Shown: one piece after another, positions 27,901-38,400 of the stretch | Layout: each line of letters begins with the position of its first letter | How positions within the stretch are numbered: the first letter of the stretch is position 1 | DNA from: Klebsormidium nitens | Lineage: Eukaryota > Streptophyta > Klebsormidiophyceae > Klebsormidiales > Klebsormidiaceae | DNA length: 64,000 bases | Reading direction: 5' to 3' | NCBI GenBank assembly: GCA_000708835.1 | Contig: DF236982.1 | Coordinates: forward strand, 124,001-188,000 | Notes under the pieces: model-generated | The model's database searches: none | Told to the model about the DNA's origin: nothing | The model's input: the letters and a program-made list of their open reading frames with translations, nothing else | Program-made: the position numbers and the translations under genes

Positions 27901-28328
27901 CTCCTTCCCCTGACTCCAGATCGTCCTTTGAATCTCCAGAACGTTCAAAGGGGAGGCGAACAATCTGTCGGAAAAGGGCTCATGCTGGCCCCTTTCTTGC
28001 CAGCTTCGATCAGGAGTGAGGCGTTCGCAATCAACAACAGAATCAACGCAGCCCAGAGTTTCTTAATATGCAAGCAGTATGTAGGTGGCATTAGTATATA
28101 AAGGTGGCATTTGATGGTATGCCTATGTCAAAAAGTTTAGTATGAAAGATACTAGACAGTGAGGTTTTCTCAGAGCAATCTGAAAACTCAGGATGAGCAG
28201 CATCATTTTGCAAGGATGGCGGCTAAGAAAGTTGGCTGTTTCTCACCGTCAGCCAAGGCGAACCTGATCAGCTTCTGCATGAGCAGCACAAACGCGACAG
28301 CGAGGGCGACTGCGTAGATTGTCTCCAT
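12901..28328 (-). CDS. Short-chain dehydrogenase/reductase, DHRS7-like, membrane-anchored
   Basis: Eleven exons join in phase into 396 residues: 28247-28328 (ATG at 28328), 27541-27653, 27184-27208, 26522-26626, 16585-16766, 16036-16074, 15627-15719, 15148-15246, 14406-14663, 13554-13619 and 12901-13029 (stop TAA). Residues about 5-22 are hydrophobic, so the protein is probably anchored in the endoplasmic reticulum. The NAD(P)-binding TGASQGIG lies at about 69-76, split across exons 3 and 4. NAAY follows at about 161-164, NVLGPIALTRAVLPGML is in exon 7, and the catalytic Ser plus YAATK (Tyr about 229, Lys about 233) are in exon 8. VPGPI follows in exon 9. The C-terminal PVLAFLYVAQWLPEL and the RTGQKDSYSL tail match plant DHRS7-type enzymes. 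The substrate is unknown; lipids or carbonyl compounds are usual for the family. The 25-base exon 3 and the 9.8 kb intron 4 are unusual. The gene is divergent from the HEN1 pseudogene. Confidence 0.92.
13554..13619 (-). CDS. Dehydrogenase exon 10 (66 bases)
   Basis: It encodes PVLAFLYVAQWLPELGDLIA and two more residues between a strong polypyrimidine acceptor (CTTTCCTTTTTTGCAG) and the donor GTATGC. Phase is 0 on both sides, and it joins exon 9 (ending WISNH) to exon 11 (starting VGTSRVRRYR). The longer plus-strand open frame over this spot (13484-13681) is only its antisense shadow. Confidence 0.9.
14080..14420 (-). repeat. Three tandem copies of the exon 9 end with its splice donor
   Basis: The sequence GATCTGGATCTCGAACCAT followed by GTAAG or GTGAG occurs three times, with exon-intron borders at 14406, 14251 and 14093 (spacing 155 and 158 bases). 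About 150 bases of exon end plus intron start were duplicated. The copy at 14406 is the functional one, in frame with exon 10. The two downstream copies keep a donor (GTAAG) but are diverged. Using them would add 155 or 313 bases, which shifts the frame. Confidence 0.8.
14727..14786 (-). repeat. Decayed duplicate of the start of dehydrogenase exon 9
   Basis: In the intron before exon 9 (which starts at 14663 with THARGINVTIAVPGPI) a second acceptor, TTCCTACAG, is followed by codons for THAQGINVSI, after which similarity stops. It is a partial copy of the exon's 5' end, complete with acceptor and upstream LLQ/FLQ-type intron sequence. It lacks the rest of the exon and has no donor I can place, so it is probably a relic. 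It could in principle act as a decoy acceptor. Confidence 0.75.
16767..26521 (-). other. Intron 4 of the dehydrogenase gene (9.8 kb)
   Basis: No open frame in this stretch matches a known protein, and I see no splice-compatible exon. Much of 17.2-24 kb is made of diverged tandem repeats (separate entry). The intron separates TGASQG-IGAVMAQK (exon 4) from the exon carrying NAAY. The gene's other introns run from about 330 bases to 1.3 kb, so this one probably grew by repeat expansion or an insertion. Confidence 0.75.
17260..24000. repeat. Diverged tandem repeats of about 2.2 kb, three copies
   Basis: The block ATGGTCAGAACTCGCACACC...CATCGCTTTC occurs at 17941, about 20215 and about 22408. GATGCCTTCTCCGAAA at about 17365 pairs with GATGCCTTCGCCGAAA at about 19583. 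TCAGGCCCCAGTTCCAGGCCGG at about 22578 pairs with a like block at about 20400, and a block with CCTCACAGTT recurs at about 18361 and 20896. Spacing is consistently near 2.2-2.5 kb. The copies have many substitutions and small gaps. No reading frame is conserved between copies, so I see no coding role. The unit could derive from an old mobile element; its exact ends are not clear. Confidence 0.6.
27184..27208 (-). CDS. 25-base exon 3 of the dehydrogenase, encoding the cofactor-binding VWITGASQ
   Basis: CTACTTGTACAG precedes the exon, GTGAGC follows it, and its phases (0 in, 1 out) fit both neighbours. It supplies the TGxxxGxG nucleotide-binding start of the Rossmann fold, so skipping it would remove cofactor binding. 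Confidence 0.88.
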
Positions 28329-28984
28329 TGCTATCATGCACACTGCCCGCACAATGTCGCTCAGCTACTGTTGCGCAAGCTGCTGATCAGCTGTGTCCAA
28401 GTGGGCCTGATTTTGTAGCAATGCAAGAGGAGGTTCCGACTCGTGAGTGGTTTGCATGCACCACCCTGCCAGCTCTTTGTGGCTGCTATGTAGCTCCTTG
28501 CAGTCAAAAGGCCCGAGCCCGAGGAGGCGCCATATTTTTTGGGAAAACAAACCCGGCCAGAAGAGCGGGCCAGCAGAAGAGCGGGCCAGAATTGGCAAAA
28601 CAAATCGGCCCAGCCGCATCATTGAAAGCAAGCGGGCCAGCGACAATGCGGGCTGACGTCCCAGCGCCGGTTCCTCGTTGCGCTTGGCACTGCAAGACTT
28701 TCTGGGCCCAGAAAAAGAAGGTAGAAAGTCTGCATCGTGGTAGAAAAGTGTCAGACCGCAAGCAGACGGTGATGTAAAAGACGGCGTAATTGACGGGTCA
28801 TTCGGTTTCCCTTTCGAGTTTGACTTTGAGCAAAGCCGGCCAAACGCTGTGCACACTTTGAAAACTTCAACTTCATGTTTCGCCTCCTGTTTTGAAGCAT
28901 GATGGCCCTGCATGGGCACAGATCCACCTGGATTTTGAGGGTCAGAGCAAGAGAGACCGTCCCTTTTCTTCGAATTGCAGCTTA
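28329..28984. promoter_or_regulatory. Divergent upstream region between the dehydrogenase and the HEN1 pseudogene
   Basis: About 650 bases separate the dehydrogenase ATG from the start of HEN1 homology. A matching stretch lies upstream of the intact HEN1: GCGGGCTGACGTCCCAGCGCCGG at about 28650 resembles GCGGGCTCCCGTTCCAGTGCCGG at about 39770. The region is thus an old shared bidirectional promoter or 5' UTR. Short G/C-rich repeats (GAGCGGGCCAG) occur at about 28563-28592. I cannot place TATA or start sites. Confidence 0.5.
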
Positions 28985-31900
28985 TGGCTCCTTTAGATTG
29001 GTGCAGTCAACATGAACAAACGCATGGTCGCAATCGATGGCGGCCGCTCCCGCCAACAACGCCCAAGTTTGCAGTGACTGATTGGGGCCTCTGTGATTCG
29101 AGAGGGCCCAAATTAAAGGTGTGTACCGTACCATGATGATACAGAAGGGGACGGCTTGAAACCGCCCACTGCACGCTGAAGCAGCCTGATGACTGCCAAT
29201 CCCTATCTAAGGAAGGAAACATAAAATGTAAAGCAAGCGGCGGCAGAGAAAGCAATGCAGGCGGTGAGCTCAGAACTGACAGCATTGTGCTTCCATGACA
29301 AAACCGCATATGCTGCTAGCTGGGAAGTACACAGCCTTGCACTTGAGAGAGTCGAGTGTCGCTTTTGTGCAACCCTCTAAGTCTTCATTTGGATCATCCT
29401 TTCACTGCCGACAGCGGCAAGCTGAGCAACTTTCTGTGGTAGTCCGTCAGCTCTTTAGTGACTCGAATCCTCGAACCGCTGTTCTGGCCTCCCCATCTTC
29501 AGGTAGAGAAGCTGTACTTTACCAGTCTTTTGATTACCGCCTAGCCTTTCAAACTCCCAAGGTGGCGGTGGTTGAAAGAGTGACTGTGAGGCCCACAGAG
29601 GCGTTCATGAGCTGGCACCTCCGATATGACCGGCCATCCTTAGTTTCGTTCAATGCCTTTCTTTCATCCAGCAACAGGAGCCCCAAACTCGAACCAGCCA
29701 ACTGATTCTTGCTTACTAACACAAGCAGAAGGGTCTGGTCCACAGATCTATGCGAAGCCTGCAGGTGGTGCTGAAGACATGATAGCAGCTGCTCAAGTCT
29801 CTGGTGGAAGCGTCACTGGCAGACTGGCAGAGAAGGTGAGGTTTGCAGGGAAGGGAATCTCCAGAACCGTACTAGACAGTGGTGTCTAAGAAAAGAATTT
29901 AAAGTGACAGAATTAAAAGATTGACTGTTGCATACAAAACCTGTCTGTCTCAAGGAAGTTGACCCCAGCGTGTGTTTGTTCCCTGCTTCCTATTATCTCC
30001 TGTCTTCAGACGTGCCAGAGATCCATACCAAGTTATGTGGTTCCCTAACCTAGGGCCATCGCATCAAAAAGTCACTTCTGCCCACATGCTTCGTAGAGCA
30101 ATACTTCTCTTATACCGCCCCACTAGTTCTTGGCAGAGCAAGGCCCGCTTCTCTCCCTTCTCCCCCTTCTTCTCCTCGGCCGCTCTTACTGGCCGCCCCA
30201 TTTCCTAAGCAGTACTTGGCCCAGCTCGACTTGAACCGCGTAGCTGCAGCAATCAGGGGGTTCGTCCCCATGCCTAAAAGGACCCCCTTGGAAGGCCTCC
30301 CCCTGCTACGGCTTCTGTGCACGCGTGTGAAGCGCGCAGCTAATGAAAAGCGGGCTTGAGATAAGTGTGCACTGTGGCTACTATTTCGGGGGTCGATTTC
30401 CGCTTCCTGGATTTCTTGATCCAAAGGTCGGTGGACCGTAGAGAAACCGCCAGCGCGGCAACTGACCCCAGGGGTCCTAGGCCGGATCCGTCGAGCGAAA
30501 TGCTGGGAAGCTGGATTCCTGGAAAACGCAACACCTTTTGAGATGGAGACAGCCATGAGCAAGTCGAACGGGCAGCATCGCTGTAGACGAAGGGTGGGTC
30601 GGGTGGCTCCAACGAGAACGAACGACTGTAATGGACAAAACGGGCGGAACGAGAGGCCAGCTGGCCATGGCCGCGCACGCAGTGTTACGAAGATGCGGTG
30701 GTCGCTTCGGTCGGGACGTAGTACTCGTCGCTTGGGAAGCTGACGTAGGATGACGTCACTACCAGGGGCTGGCAAAGGTGAGGAGGGGATCAAGGGTGCA
30801 GCGCCTATGTAATCACGTTCTGAAATGTGCCCTCATTGGGGGGGCCAGGAACGAGAAGCGTGATCTGCTTTCACCGACGTTCGGCTCACTGCGGTACTTG
30901 AAATTGGAATTCTTCAAGCTCCTAGGCCATATAACATCTTTACTATGGCTCATGTGTACCTGGCGTGTCTCTGCTTAGTTGGCTTGGTTGCAAAACCTTT
31001 CTCTGTGGCCCTAAGAAAGAGACAGGAATCCGCTTTGGCTCAAGAAACGCATTATGTCCGCTCTTTTTGGAGTCGCTCGGATGGCCAAATACAGTCGAAG
31101 CTTTAGGTAAAGCTGTGAAGTATTTCTGTCCCTTGCAATCTACCTCTGACAGCTTAGCTTGTCTCTCCAGCTTCTTCACATTCTTCGTCAACGGTGAATG
31201 TAACAGAACGGTTGAAGCGCATCCTCACCGCTTGCCGCTCCACCACTCCAAAGTTGCTTTGAGTTATCTTTCCGCCAGCAACCGCATGCTCTCGTCTCCC
31301 ACTTCGTTTGTTGGACACGAAGTTTTTCGTTCTGTACAACTGCTTCAGAACGCAATTCTGGGAACTTGGGCTCAAAAGAAGAGAGATCTAGAGCAGAGAT
31401 GATCGTTCTGCATACCTGCTTTCAATGTACCTAAGGTGTCTTTTTCCTTCCCCTCAGCCTGCTCTTTCTCGCCATCCCCGGGAAATGTACCAGATTGGCC
31501 GCACCGCCCCACTTGCCGCGACGCTGCCCCGCGCTTACTTCGGGTTCAGTTGGTGGGAGAGCAAACACCAAAAACCCTCCTTTTCGATCTGGGAAAGCCC
31601 CGGTGCAGCGTAGCCTGTAATGAGATGCCTTTCTACATCCACAGAACTAGAGAAGCGGGAGACAGCCGGGGCGCTAGTTAAGGTGACGTCGAGATCATCG
31701 AACGGTCGATGTTGGACTGTCGTGGACGAGCGCTTCGTTGGCTAAGAACTGGCCATGTGTATCGAGGTGGTGCAGCACCTAGATCCGGAACCGTTGACAA
31801 AATACGTCACTTTGGGCAGACTCCATTCGAAAGTGCCGCCTCTGGGTTTCCACTCCAGTGTCGAGTTTCACCCGGATCTCCAAGCAGCGGCGACGGGAAC

Positions 31901-32096
31901 CAGGACGACGGCTAAGGAACGACGACCACCGGTCCGAGTGATCGAGAGCGGACCTCCGGGCGTGGGGGGAGCTCTGTCGGCGGAATACGGATACTCGTTC
32001 GATACAGTGACGGCAGGCGGGGAGGGGGCGGAGAACGGACCTGGGTTCTGCACGCAAACCGCTGTCTTCCAAAAAAGACTAGGAATCGGAGCTTAG
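28985..32096 (+). pseudogene. HEN1: HEN1 pseudogene (decayed segmental copy of 40.1-45.7 kb)
   Basis: Segments follow the intact gene's order: dsRBD exon 1 (about 29030-29262), exon 2 (about 29730-29834), exon 3 (about 30115-30360), exon 5 (about 30450-30777) and exon 6 (about 31455-32096). Intron sequence after exon 5 also matches (AGCGCC...ATGT), so this is a DNA-level duplication and not a retrocopy. Stops and frameshifts occur throughout exon 1. A gap of about 1 kb joins the region after PLAATLPR directly to the methyltransferase, removing dsRBD2, the FKBP-like region and the SAM-binding motif. The metal-binding stretch reads CIEVVQHLD instead of CIEVVEHLD, losing one metal ligand. The end GAENGPGFCTQTAVFQ is still clear. 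Confidence 0.88.
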
Positions 32097-32479
32097 TTGA
32101 TAACCTTCCTCATGACGAAGCCTATCGTCTTCAACAAAGCGCCTCGCCCTTGATTCTTGCGCTGCCTTCGTGAGAAGCAGGATGATAAGCATTTTTGCCC
32201 TCACACTGTAAGTCCCATGCTTGTTGGACCTCGCACAATTCTAGGTTTGGTTCGACCATTGTCACGGTGGTCACTAGCATGCAGTGCATGTTGAAAACCC
32301 CTCTTTACTAGTGTACTCGTTAAACATACCTTCTTGATCGAATTGCTTATGATCCCGCATGTTTGTATTCGACCTCATTGCAAACTGACATCAACCGGTT
32401 TCTTAACACTACTAGGGTGCCTAAACAGTGCTTGCATAAGTCAATGCGCGCGGAGCATTTTCATCTTGAGGGCCACTTT
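32097..32479. other. Short intergenic gap between the HEN1 pseudogene and the GT61-like gene
   Basis: The gap is AT-rich. It is the 3' flank of the minus-strand GT61-like gene and the end of the pseudogene. I see no coding signal or repeat. Confidence 0.5.
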
Positions 32480-33952
32480 CTAAGGTTCCAACTTATAAGG
32501 TCTTCTGAACGAAGCCGTCCAACCGTACCCTATCTCAACTCGCATAAGGGCGCTGAAAACAATGCTCTCTAACTTCGCATACTCTGGTTTTACATTTGCA
32601 TACTCCCTATACTTTCCCCAATCACTTGCGTCCAAGTCGGCAGCCTCTGACAAGTCGCTCTCTGCTGGGCTGGTTGGATAATAAAGACTGTGGAAGCGCG
32701 TAAACCTATCAAAAATGTAATTTTCCATTTGATCAGTCCGGTTCGCGTCCGGGTTCCAATACCCCATAAATATTGCTGCCCCATTGTATGGCAGGAAGGC
32801 AGCGGAGAAGGAAACACCCCCGCACGGACTTATTACAAGTGTAGTGTTGCTAATCAGGTTAATCTGCTCTGCAAGACTAAGGGACGCAATATCCACAGCA
32901 ATGGCACTCACGTTAAAAGAGCCTCTTAGCCTCTCCGCAATCCCCTCCGGATCTAGAAGCCGGCGCTTTCCGTTCTTAAGGAACACCACTATCCGCTGCT
33001 CCTTTGGATGGTCTCTCGGCCCCACTCCATACCTCGCCATAGCGTGCTCGACGAGTTTGTCAAACATCCCGTCGATGTCAGGGCCGTAAGACATCATAAA
33101 ATGGGCCATCCCAAGGACCACGTTTTCGGCGCAGACTAGATCGCTCCCCTGGACTCCACTATTATTGAGCTTGACAAAAGGGTGGTCAGTGAGCCAAGGA
33201 CCTAGCTTCTCATGCAGCGCGCATACACCCCCAGTATTAGGCTCGTAGTCTCTACAGTCCCGGTTTTGGAAGACCACGAGCAGATCTCTTGTTAACAGAT
33301 TGTACAGACGTAAAAGCCTATATATAGGTAGCATAAGGTCGCCTATGTCGTGACCAAAGTTGCCGGGGAAGTGAGGATCCCCATAAACGACCGTACTCTG
33401 GTTCACATAAACCGCACCCTCAGGCATGGCCTCGTACTTGACATCCACCCCGACGACGATGCCCTTGGTATCGGGCCAAAAGAGGATGTGCTTCCACTCC
33501 ATCCAATAATCTTCCACCAGAGACGGCGGGAACTCGCGAGCCAAATCCTCCTCCAGACTCCCCCCTCCCGCGCCTTTCTCCACGTAGTACTGGATGTTTC
33601 CCGACGCCTTCGAGATGCAAACATTTCGGAAGTGGCAGGCCCTCGACCTGGGTACCAACTCCCGATTCCATTTTGAGGCGAGGTTGGAGGTGCACCGGTG
33701 CCAAGAAACTGGCTGCCGGCCGGGACCGCTCAGATCCTGGGCCGCTGGTGTTACAGGTGCTGAGGCTAGGACAGAATCGCGGAGTGAAAGGTGTCGTGAC
33801 TGGTCCCGGAGGTGGAGGACGAATAAGGGCACAACGGCGATGCTTACAAGAAGGATGACCTGAATTGGTCGGGCCGCTTTCTTCCAGCTGCCATTCCCAC
33901 TTGCGGCAGCGTTTCGCATCCGTCCCAGTACTCCAGCAGCGGAGGCTTGCAT
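32480..33952 (-). CDS. GT61-like glycosyltransferase, type II membrane protein
   Basis: A single exon of 490 residues. A basic N-terminus is followed by one hydrophobic segment at about 30-46 (IQVILLVSIAVVPLFVL), typical of a Golgi type II anchor. The catalytic region has the GT61-style N-terminal part GDPHFPGNFGHDIGDLMLPIYRL and a C-terminal part with LSLAEQINLISNTTLVISPCGG followed by VSFSAAFLPYNGA, matching the family's 'position of decision... GAHGAG' region in modified form (SPCGGVSF). Several N-x-S/T sites (for example VNQST, SNTT) fit a lumenal enzyme. The family includes the plant N-glycan beta-1,2-xylosyltransferase and xylan-decorating enzymes, but the changed GAHGAG motif prevents naming a donor or product. 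It is head to head with the core fucosyltransferase gene, which makes a shared Golgi glycan role plausible. The ATG at 33952 is chosen because it lies just before the anchor. Confidence 0.8.
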   Translation of the reverse strand: MQASAAGVLGRMRNAAASGNGSWKKAARPIQVILLVSIAVVPLFVLHLRDQSRHLSLRDSVLASAPVTPAAQDLSGPGRQPVSWHRCTSNLASKWNRELVPRSRACHFRNVCISKASGNIQYYVEKGAGGGSLEEDLAREFPPSLVEDYWMEWKHILFWPDTKGIVVGVDVKYEAMPEGAVYVNQSTVVYGDPHFPGNFGHDIGDLMLPIYRLLRLYNLLTRDLLVVFQNRDCRDYEPNTGGVCALHEKLGPWLTDHPFVKLNNSGVQGSDLVCAENVVLGMAHFMMSYGPDIDGMFDKLVEHAMARYGVGPRDHPKEQRIVVFLKNGKRRLLDPEGIAERLRGSFNVSAIAVDIASLSLAEQINLISNTTLVISPCGGVSFSAAFLPYNGAAIFMGYWNPDANRTDQMENYIFDRFTRFHSLYYPTSPAESDLSEAADLDASDWGKYREYANVKPEYAKLESIVFSALMRVEIGYGWTASFRRPYKLEP

Positions 33953-35463
33953 AGCGCCTTGCCAAGCAGCAAACTTTGCGGCAAGACGTCAGTGACGTCA
34001 GTAGGCAGCCCGAGCCGCCTGTGTGATGAGGAACGTTTGTGTGAGCTCGACGCCTGTCTGCTTAGAAACTTCTTGCCCCGTTGCTAATGAAAGAAGTTTC
34101 AAAATGGACCACACGATTCGCAATGAGACGCTTGTGAATCTTAGGACAGTGGGCCTTCAGCAAACAATATCGGAGGCAGAAGTGGATAAGTCGCTGTCTG
34201 GGATTCCTGACCCATTCGAAAACGGCGACAACCTGTCTACAAGTGAGTGGGCAACTCTAAGTGCATGTAGAAGAACACTGATGGGGCCTGGATCCTCTCA
34301 ACCTGATAGCGTAATGCTCAGGTTGTAAGTTGCACAGCTAGCAGAACCTGGACAGAAAGGAGCCGGCATGGCGCAGCGCCAGAAGCAATGACTGACAGGC
34401 AGTGCATCCGAGAACCTGCTGCCCAATACAAACCACATGCTCTGGGTACTTATATAACCGTCTCTCAAAGCTGACTTCTTGGCTGGCATGAATGAACAGT
34501 GAACCGAACTAATCATAACATTGGGATATTCAGCAGGTTTCCCAGCACTTACGCATATAAAGCATCGGCTCTCCGCTGCCCTCCCCATGCTTCCTGGCAT
34601 GACAAAAAACCTGGACCCTTCACCCTCTCATTCTATAGGCGGGCACCGAGTTGAACTGCAATATCAGAGGCCTTTTAGATCAGAGTGGGGTGCCAGAGTT
34701 CACAAGCACTTCTCGACTGGCAGGAAGGCACAGCTCCAAACTAGCGACGCACTCACCAGCTGGTCAACACGGGCCCAGCTGCCAAGTCCTAATCTCCCAT
34801 CCAAAAGCCTCGAAAGCTACCACTGCCAGTCTTCAGAGTACGTTGGGAAAGCCAGTAAGCATGCAGAAAGCTAGAATGCGGCTCAGCTGGAATAGCACAG
34901 CCCCCCTCCTTTCCCCCTCCTTTGTCATTTGATCAATCGAGGAGATGAGACTGATGGCAGTGACAGTTCACTTGAGATGGTCTTTCCAATGTGGAGACGC
35001 TCAGGTTTCGGGAACCTCTAAAACTTCTACGCGCAAGACTGCGATTTTCCTACCCGTAAATGCCGGTTATGTATCTTGAAGTTCGTTGAAAGAAGGGTTG
35101 GGCCTCCCCTGCACCACTCCCAGATCAGAGTTAAACTTACAATCAGAAGACAGCATGTATCTTTAATATGATGTAGCCTTGAAGTTGCAAGTTGTAGGAC
35201 TCGGAGCAGCAGCAGGCAATCCACATGCCAGAATGCAGGCCAAGACGGCCAAGTATGCAATCCAATGAGGGAGCCAATGCAATACCACCACTATGGTTTA
35301 GTATCAAGGGGCGGACTGCCTCCCGTAATCTTAGCTGTCTTTTGCCGCGCATGTTGTTTGCAGGCAGAACTCAGGTACAACTAGTCCAGCCATAGCTCTA
35401 GATCCGCACGTCCTGATTATTTCACTTCTGAGGGAAGCTGTGCAGTCTAGAATAAGCTCCGGT
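33953..35463. promoter_or_regulatory. Head-to-head intergenic region between the GT61-like gene and the core fucosyltransferase gene
   Basis: About 1.5 kb that must hold both promoters and 5' UTRs. A short open frame from about 34104 (MDHTIRNETLVNLRTVGLQQ...) has no recognisable homology and no splice partner. TTATATAACC at about 34450 is a possible TATA-like element, but its position relative to either gene gives no firm support. I see no repeats of note. Confidence 0.45.
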
Positions 35464-38400
35464 ATGGCTGTTGACCTCGCGCCTCTTTACAACGCCCTAG
35501 GACGGGACTCAGCCGTCTCCCAGTACAAGTATCTTCGTCCGATTGCCGTGGCATTAGGGTTTGCCGTGGCCCTCCTCTTCCTGTACACACTCCACACAGG
35601 TTCAGACCAATTGGTGTTCAACATAAGTAGAGGTGGCAATGACGCTTCCGAGCTGCAGATGTGCAAAGCATGGTTCGAGGAGGAGGACCAGGCAAATGCG
35701 CATCTGCTGATCGGCCGGGACTTTGATGAAGAACCAGTGAACATCTATGAGGTCGGGCTGCCTGAGTGGTTTGTGGCGCCCAAGGAGGACTTGGACCGGT
35801 GCGACATTAAGTGCAGGTGGGTGGAACCGCCCACAGTTTTTGTCCTGGCACAGTTGATGAGCCCCTCGCTTTTACTGAAAGCTGAAGTATGGGCCGCACC
35901 TTTTGTGATCTTGGTGGAATAGCTGATGAGAAGGAAGTGTGCATTGTGGATCCTGCTGTGAGGGCACCAAGGGGTTCCGACGTTACAGAAGTGTGGGTGT
36001 CTCGGCTTTGAGTCTAGCAATGATGAGCTGTGCTACACCGAATCAGCAGGTAAGCCATTACATGCGCATTAGAAGTCCCCTTTTGTGCAAATAGCTAGGA
36101 CAATGCTTCAAACGTCACTTGTGGCTTCAAAAGGACAGCATCTGTGTGACTTTCCCCTTGGTGGTCTGCAGTTGCGGTTTCTAGCATGGAAAAGGCTGGT
36201 GAAGTTGGCCGCCTCTGAAGGCGCTCCAGAACATTTTCAGCTGGTGCACGATGCCCAGCCCGGGGGATTGCCAACAGTCAATACCCTGCAGGCCCCTTCC
36301 TTTTGAACCCTTGGAATGTGCGGTACTGGATATTGGGGTCCCTTGTAAAAATGTGGTGCGGCTTACTGCAATCGAGTGTGAAGGGCAGAACTTTCAGAGT
36401 AGGTCAAATGACAGACTGTTTCAAGCAGGTTCATAGCTTAAGGGCGCTGGCGGTGCCCCCCTCTGACTCTTGCTTTCGAAAGTTTCTGCTCAACCAATCT
36501 CAACACCCACTCCAACGAATCCATCGTTGTCTTGTTATATAACAGGAACCCCCTAGAGACTATCGCTTGCATCCCCGCAGGCCCATACCCTATCACGTCC
36601 CCGAGGCCGCTTCCATAACCCAGTGGGACGCCAGCACCGACGAGTGGCCAAAATCTCCGCAGGACATCGACCACTCCCACGGTTTTGCGGTCATCCGAAA
36701 TGTCGAGCCCCCAATCGATTACCCGGGCCTCGCGATCGACGCGGCGCACAGGGCCGGGTACGACATCGTGATGACGTCAGAGCTCGCGTCCGACGTGCCG
36801 ATACCGTATGTTGGCGCTTACGTGACCAACTACTTTGCGCCGGGGCTGCCGTTCGAAGAGAAGCAAAAGGCGGCTATGGCGGTGATTAGCAACTGCGGGG
36901 CAAAGAGTTTCCGGCTAAAGGCGGTCAAAAAGATGCAGGAGCTGGGGATACAGGTGGATTCGTATGGGTGGTGCGAGCGTAACAAGGAGTTCCCAGGTGG
37001 GTGGGTAGCTCTTGCTGCTTGATTCTATATTCCGCATTCCTTGGTTCTCATACCCCGACATTGAAGGGAAATTGGCCATGCATTATCTTGTTCAGACTTT
37101 CGAAGGGGTAGACGAGACTGCAGTTGGTGTCGAATGCGCCACGTAAACTCTTTGGCTGTCGAAAGTGGATCTTTCTTCCTTGCATGTACAGTGCTTAATA
37201 CCCCCTTTCGTCTGTACGGAGGGGTGATTCAGTTCGCATCCAATTGAAAGCGACGGAAGAAGGCCAGCCATTCTGTCCGCAGTTCGCTGACCTTCTTTCC
37301 CCCTTCGATTCCTTGCGCAGAACCCGACAACCAGGAGCGCAATGAAGCCGGGCAGTGGGACCGCTATCGGCAGAAGATCGCAGTTGCACGCACGTACCTC
37401 TTCTACCTCGCGTTCGAGAACAGCCATTGGCCGGACTACGTCACCGAGAAGTTCTACCACGTGTTGCAAGCGGGGTCGGTGCCGATCGTCATCGGCGCAC
37501 CAAACATCTTTGAGTTTGCGCCGGCGCCGAACTCGTTCCTGGAGCTACGGACGATAGAGGACGTGCCGAGGTTGGTCGAGAGAATGAAGTACCTGATGGA
37601 GAATCGGTCCGCGTACGAGGTGAGACACAGCACAGCAATCGACTGTTGTTGGGGGATGTGCGTGTGGCCGAAGTTTGTTTTCCTCGGACTCCGACTTTGA
37701 CGAGGTTCACAGAAGACAGTGTCGGCCTAGAGCATGGGATGAGATGCGTCAGCTGAGATGTCAGGTGAGCAGTCCTAGGCTCTCTGTCAGTCATCTTCCT
37801 TGGTTTATTCGACGGGCTGTCAAGTCGCCTTGGCATGTCACTAGGAAGATGCGCAGAACAGGGCCTCATACTTGTTTTGCCACGGCCGATCTGGTGACCA
37901 GTCCGATGTGGCTGCATGAAGGCATCGGTTCGACTAAACAAGGACCACGAATAGGACACCATTCTCTCTCGCTCCGAAGTTCACATGATGTCTAGGGCAG
38001 TGGCTCTGTTTCAGCACTCAACAACTTGGTTTACTGCATTTCGTCCGTCCCTCCGTACGCCATAGAGCATGCAGCAAGTTCAAGCAGCAAGATCTTTCTG
38101 GGATAACCCCACCGCCGAGGGAATCTTCCGGATATCAAGTTCTGATTGGATTGGACTCAACGATTACCTGACTTCCCGAAGCAAACGTTTAACGGTTTGG
38201 AGCCAACGCTATTCGCAAATTGCTCTTCCGGGTTTACTTATACTAAGCTCAAGCTATAACAAAATAACCTGCCTGGAACGGGGGGGGCCAAGAAGGGCTT
38301 TTGGGGTTTCAAACGCGTGCGGAGCAAGCGAACTTTAGGACTAGCTTTCCAATGTTAGCTCCGTTCTTCTTATATTTCGAGCCTATATATGCATCATCTT

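Noticed and set aside
33420-33965. Long frames overlapping the GT61-like gene in other frames
   Set aside because: Shadows produced by the high GC content of the true coding frame.
34104-34328. Possible small protein MDHTIRNETLVNLRTVGLQQ... in the GT61/GT10 upstream region
   Set aside because: No homology, no repeat of the signal elsewhere, and location in a promoter region; insufficient to call a gene.
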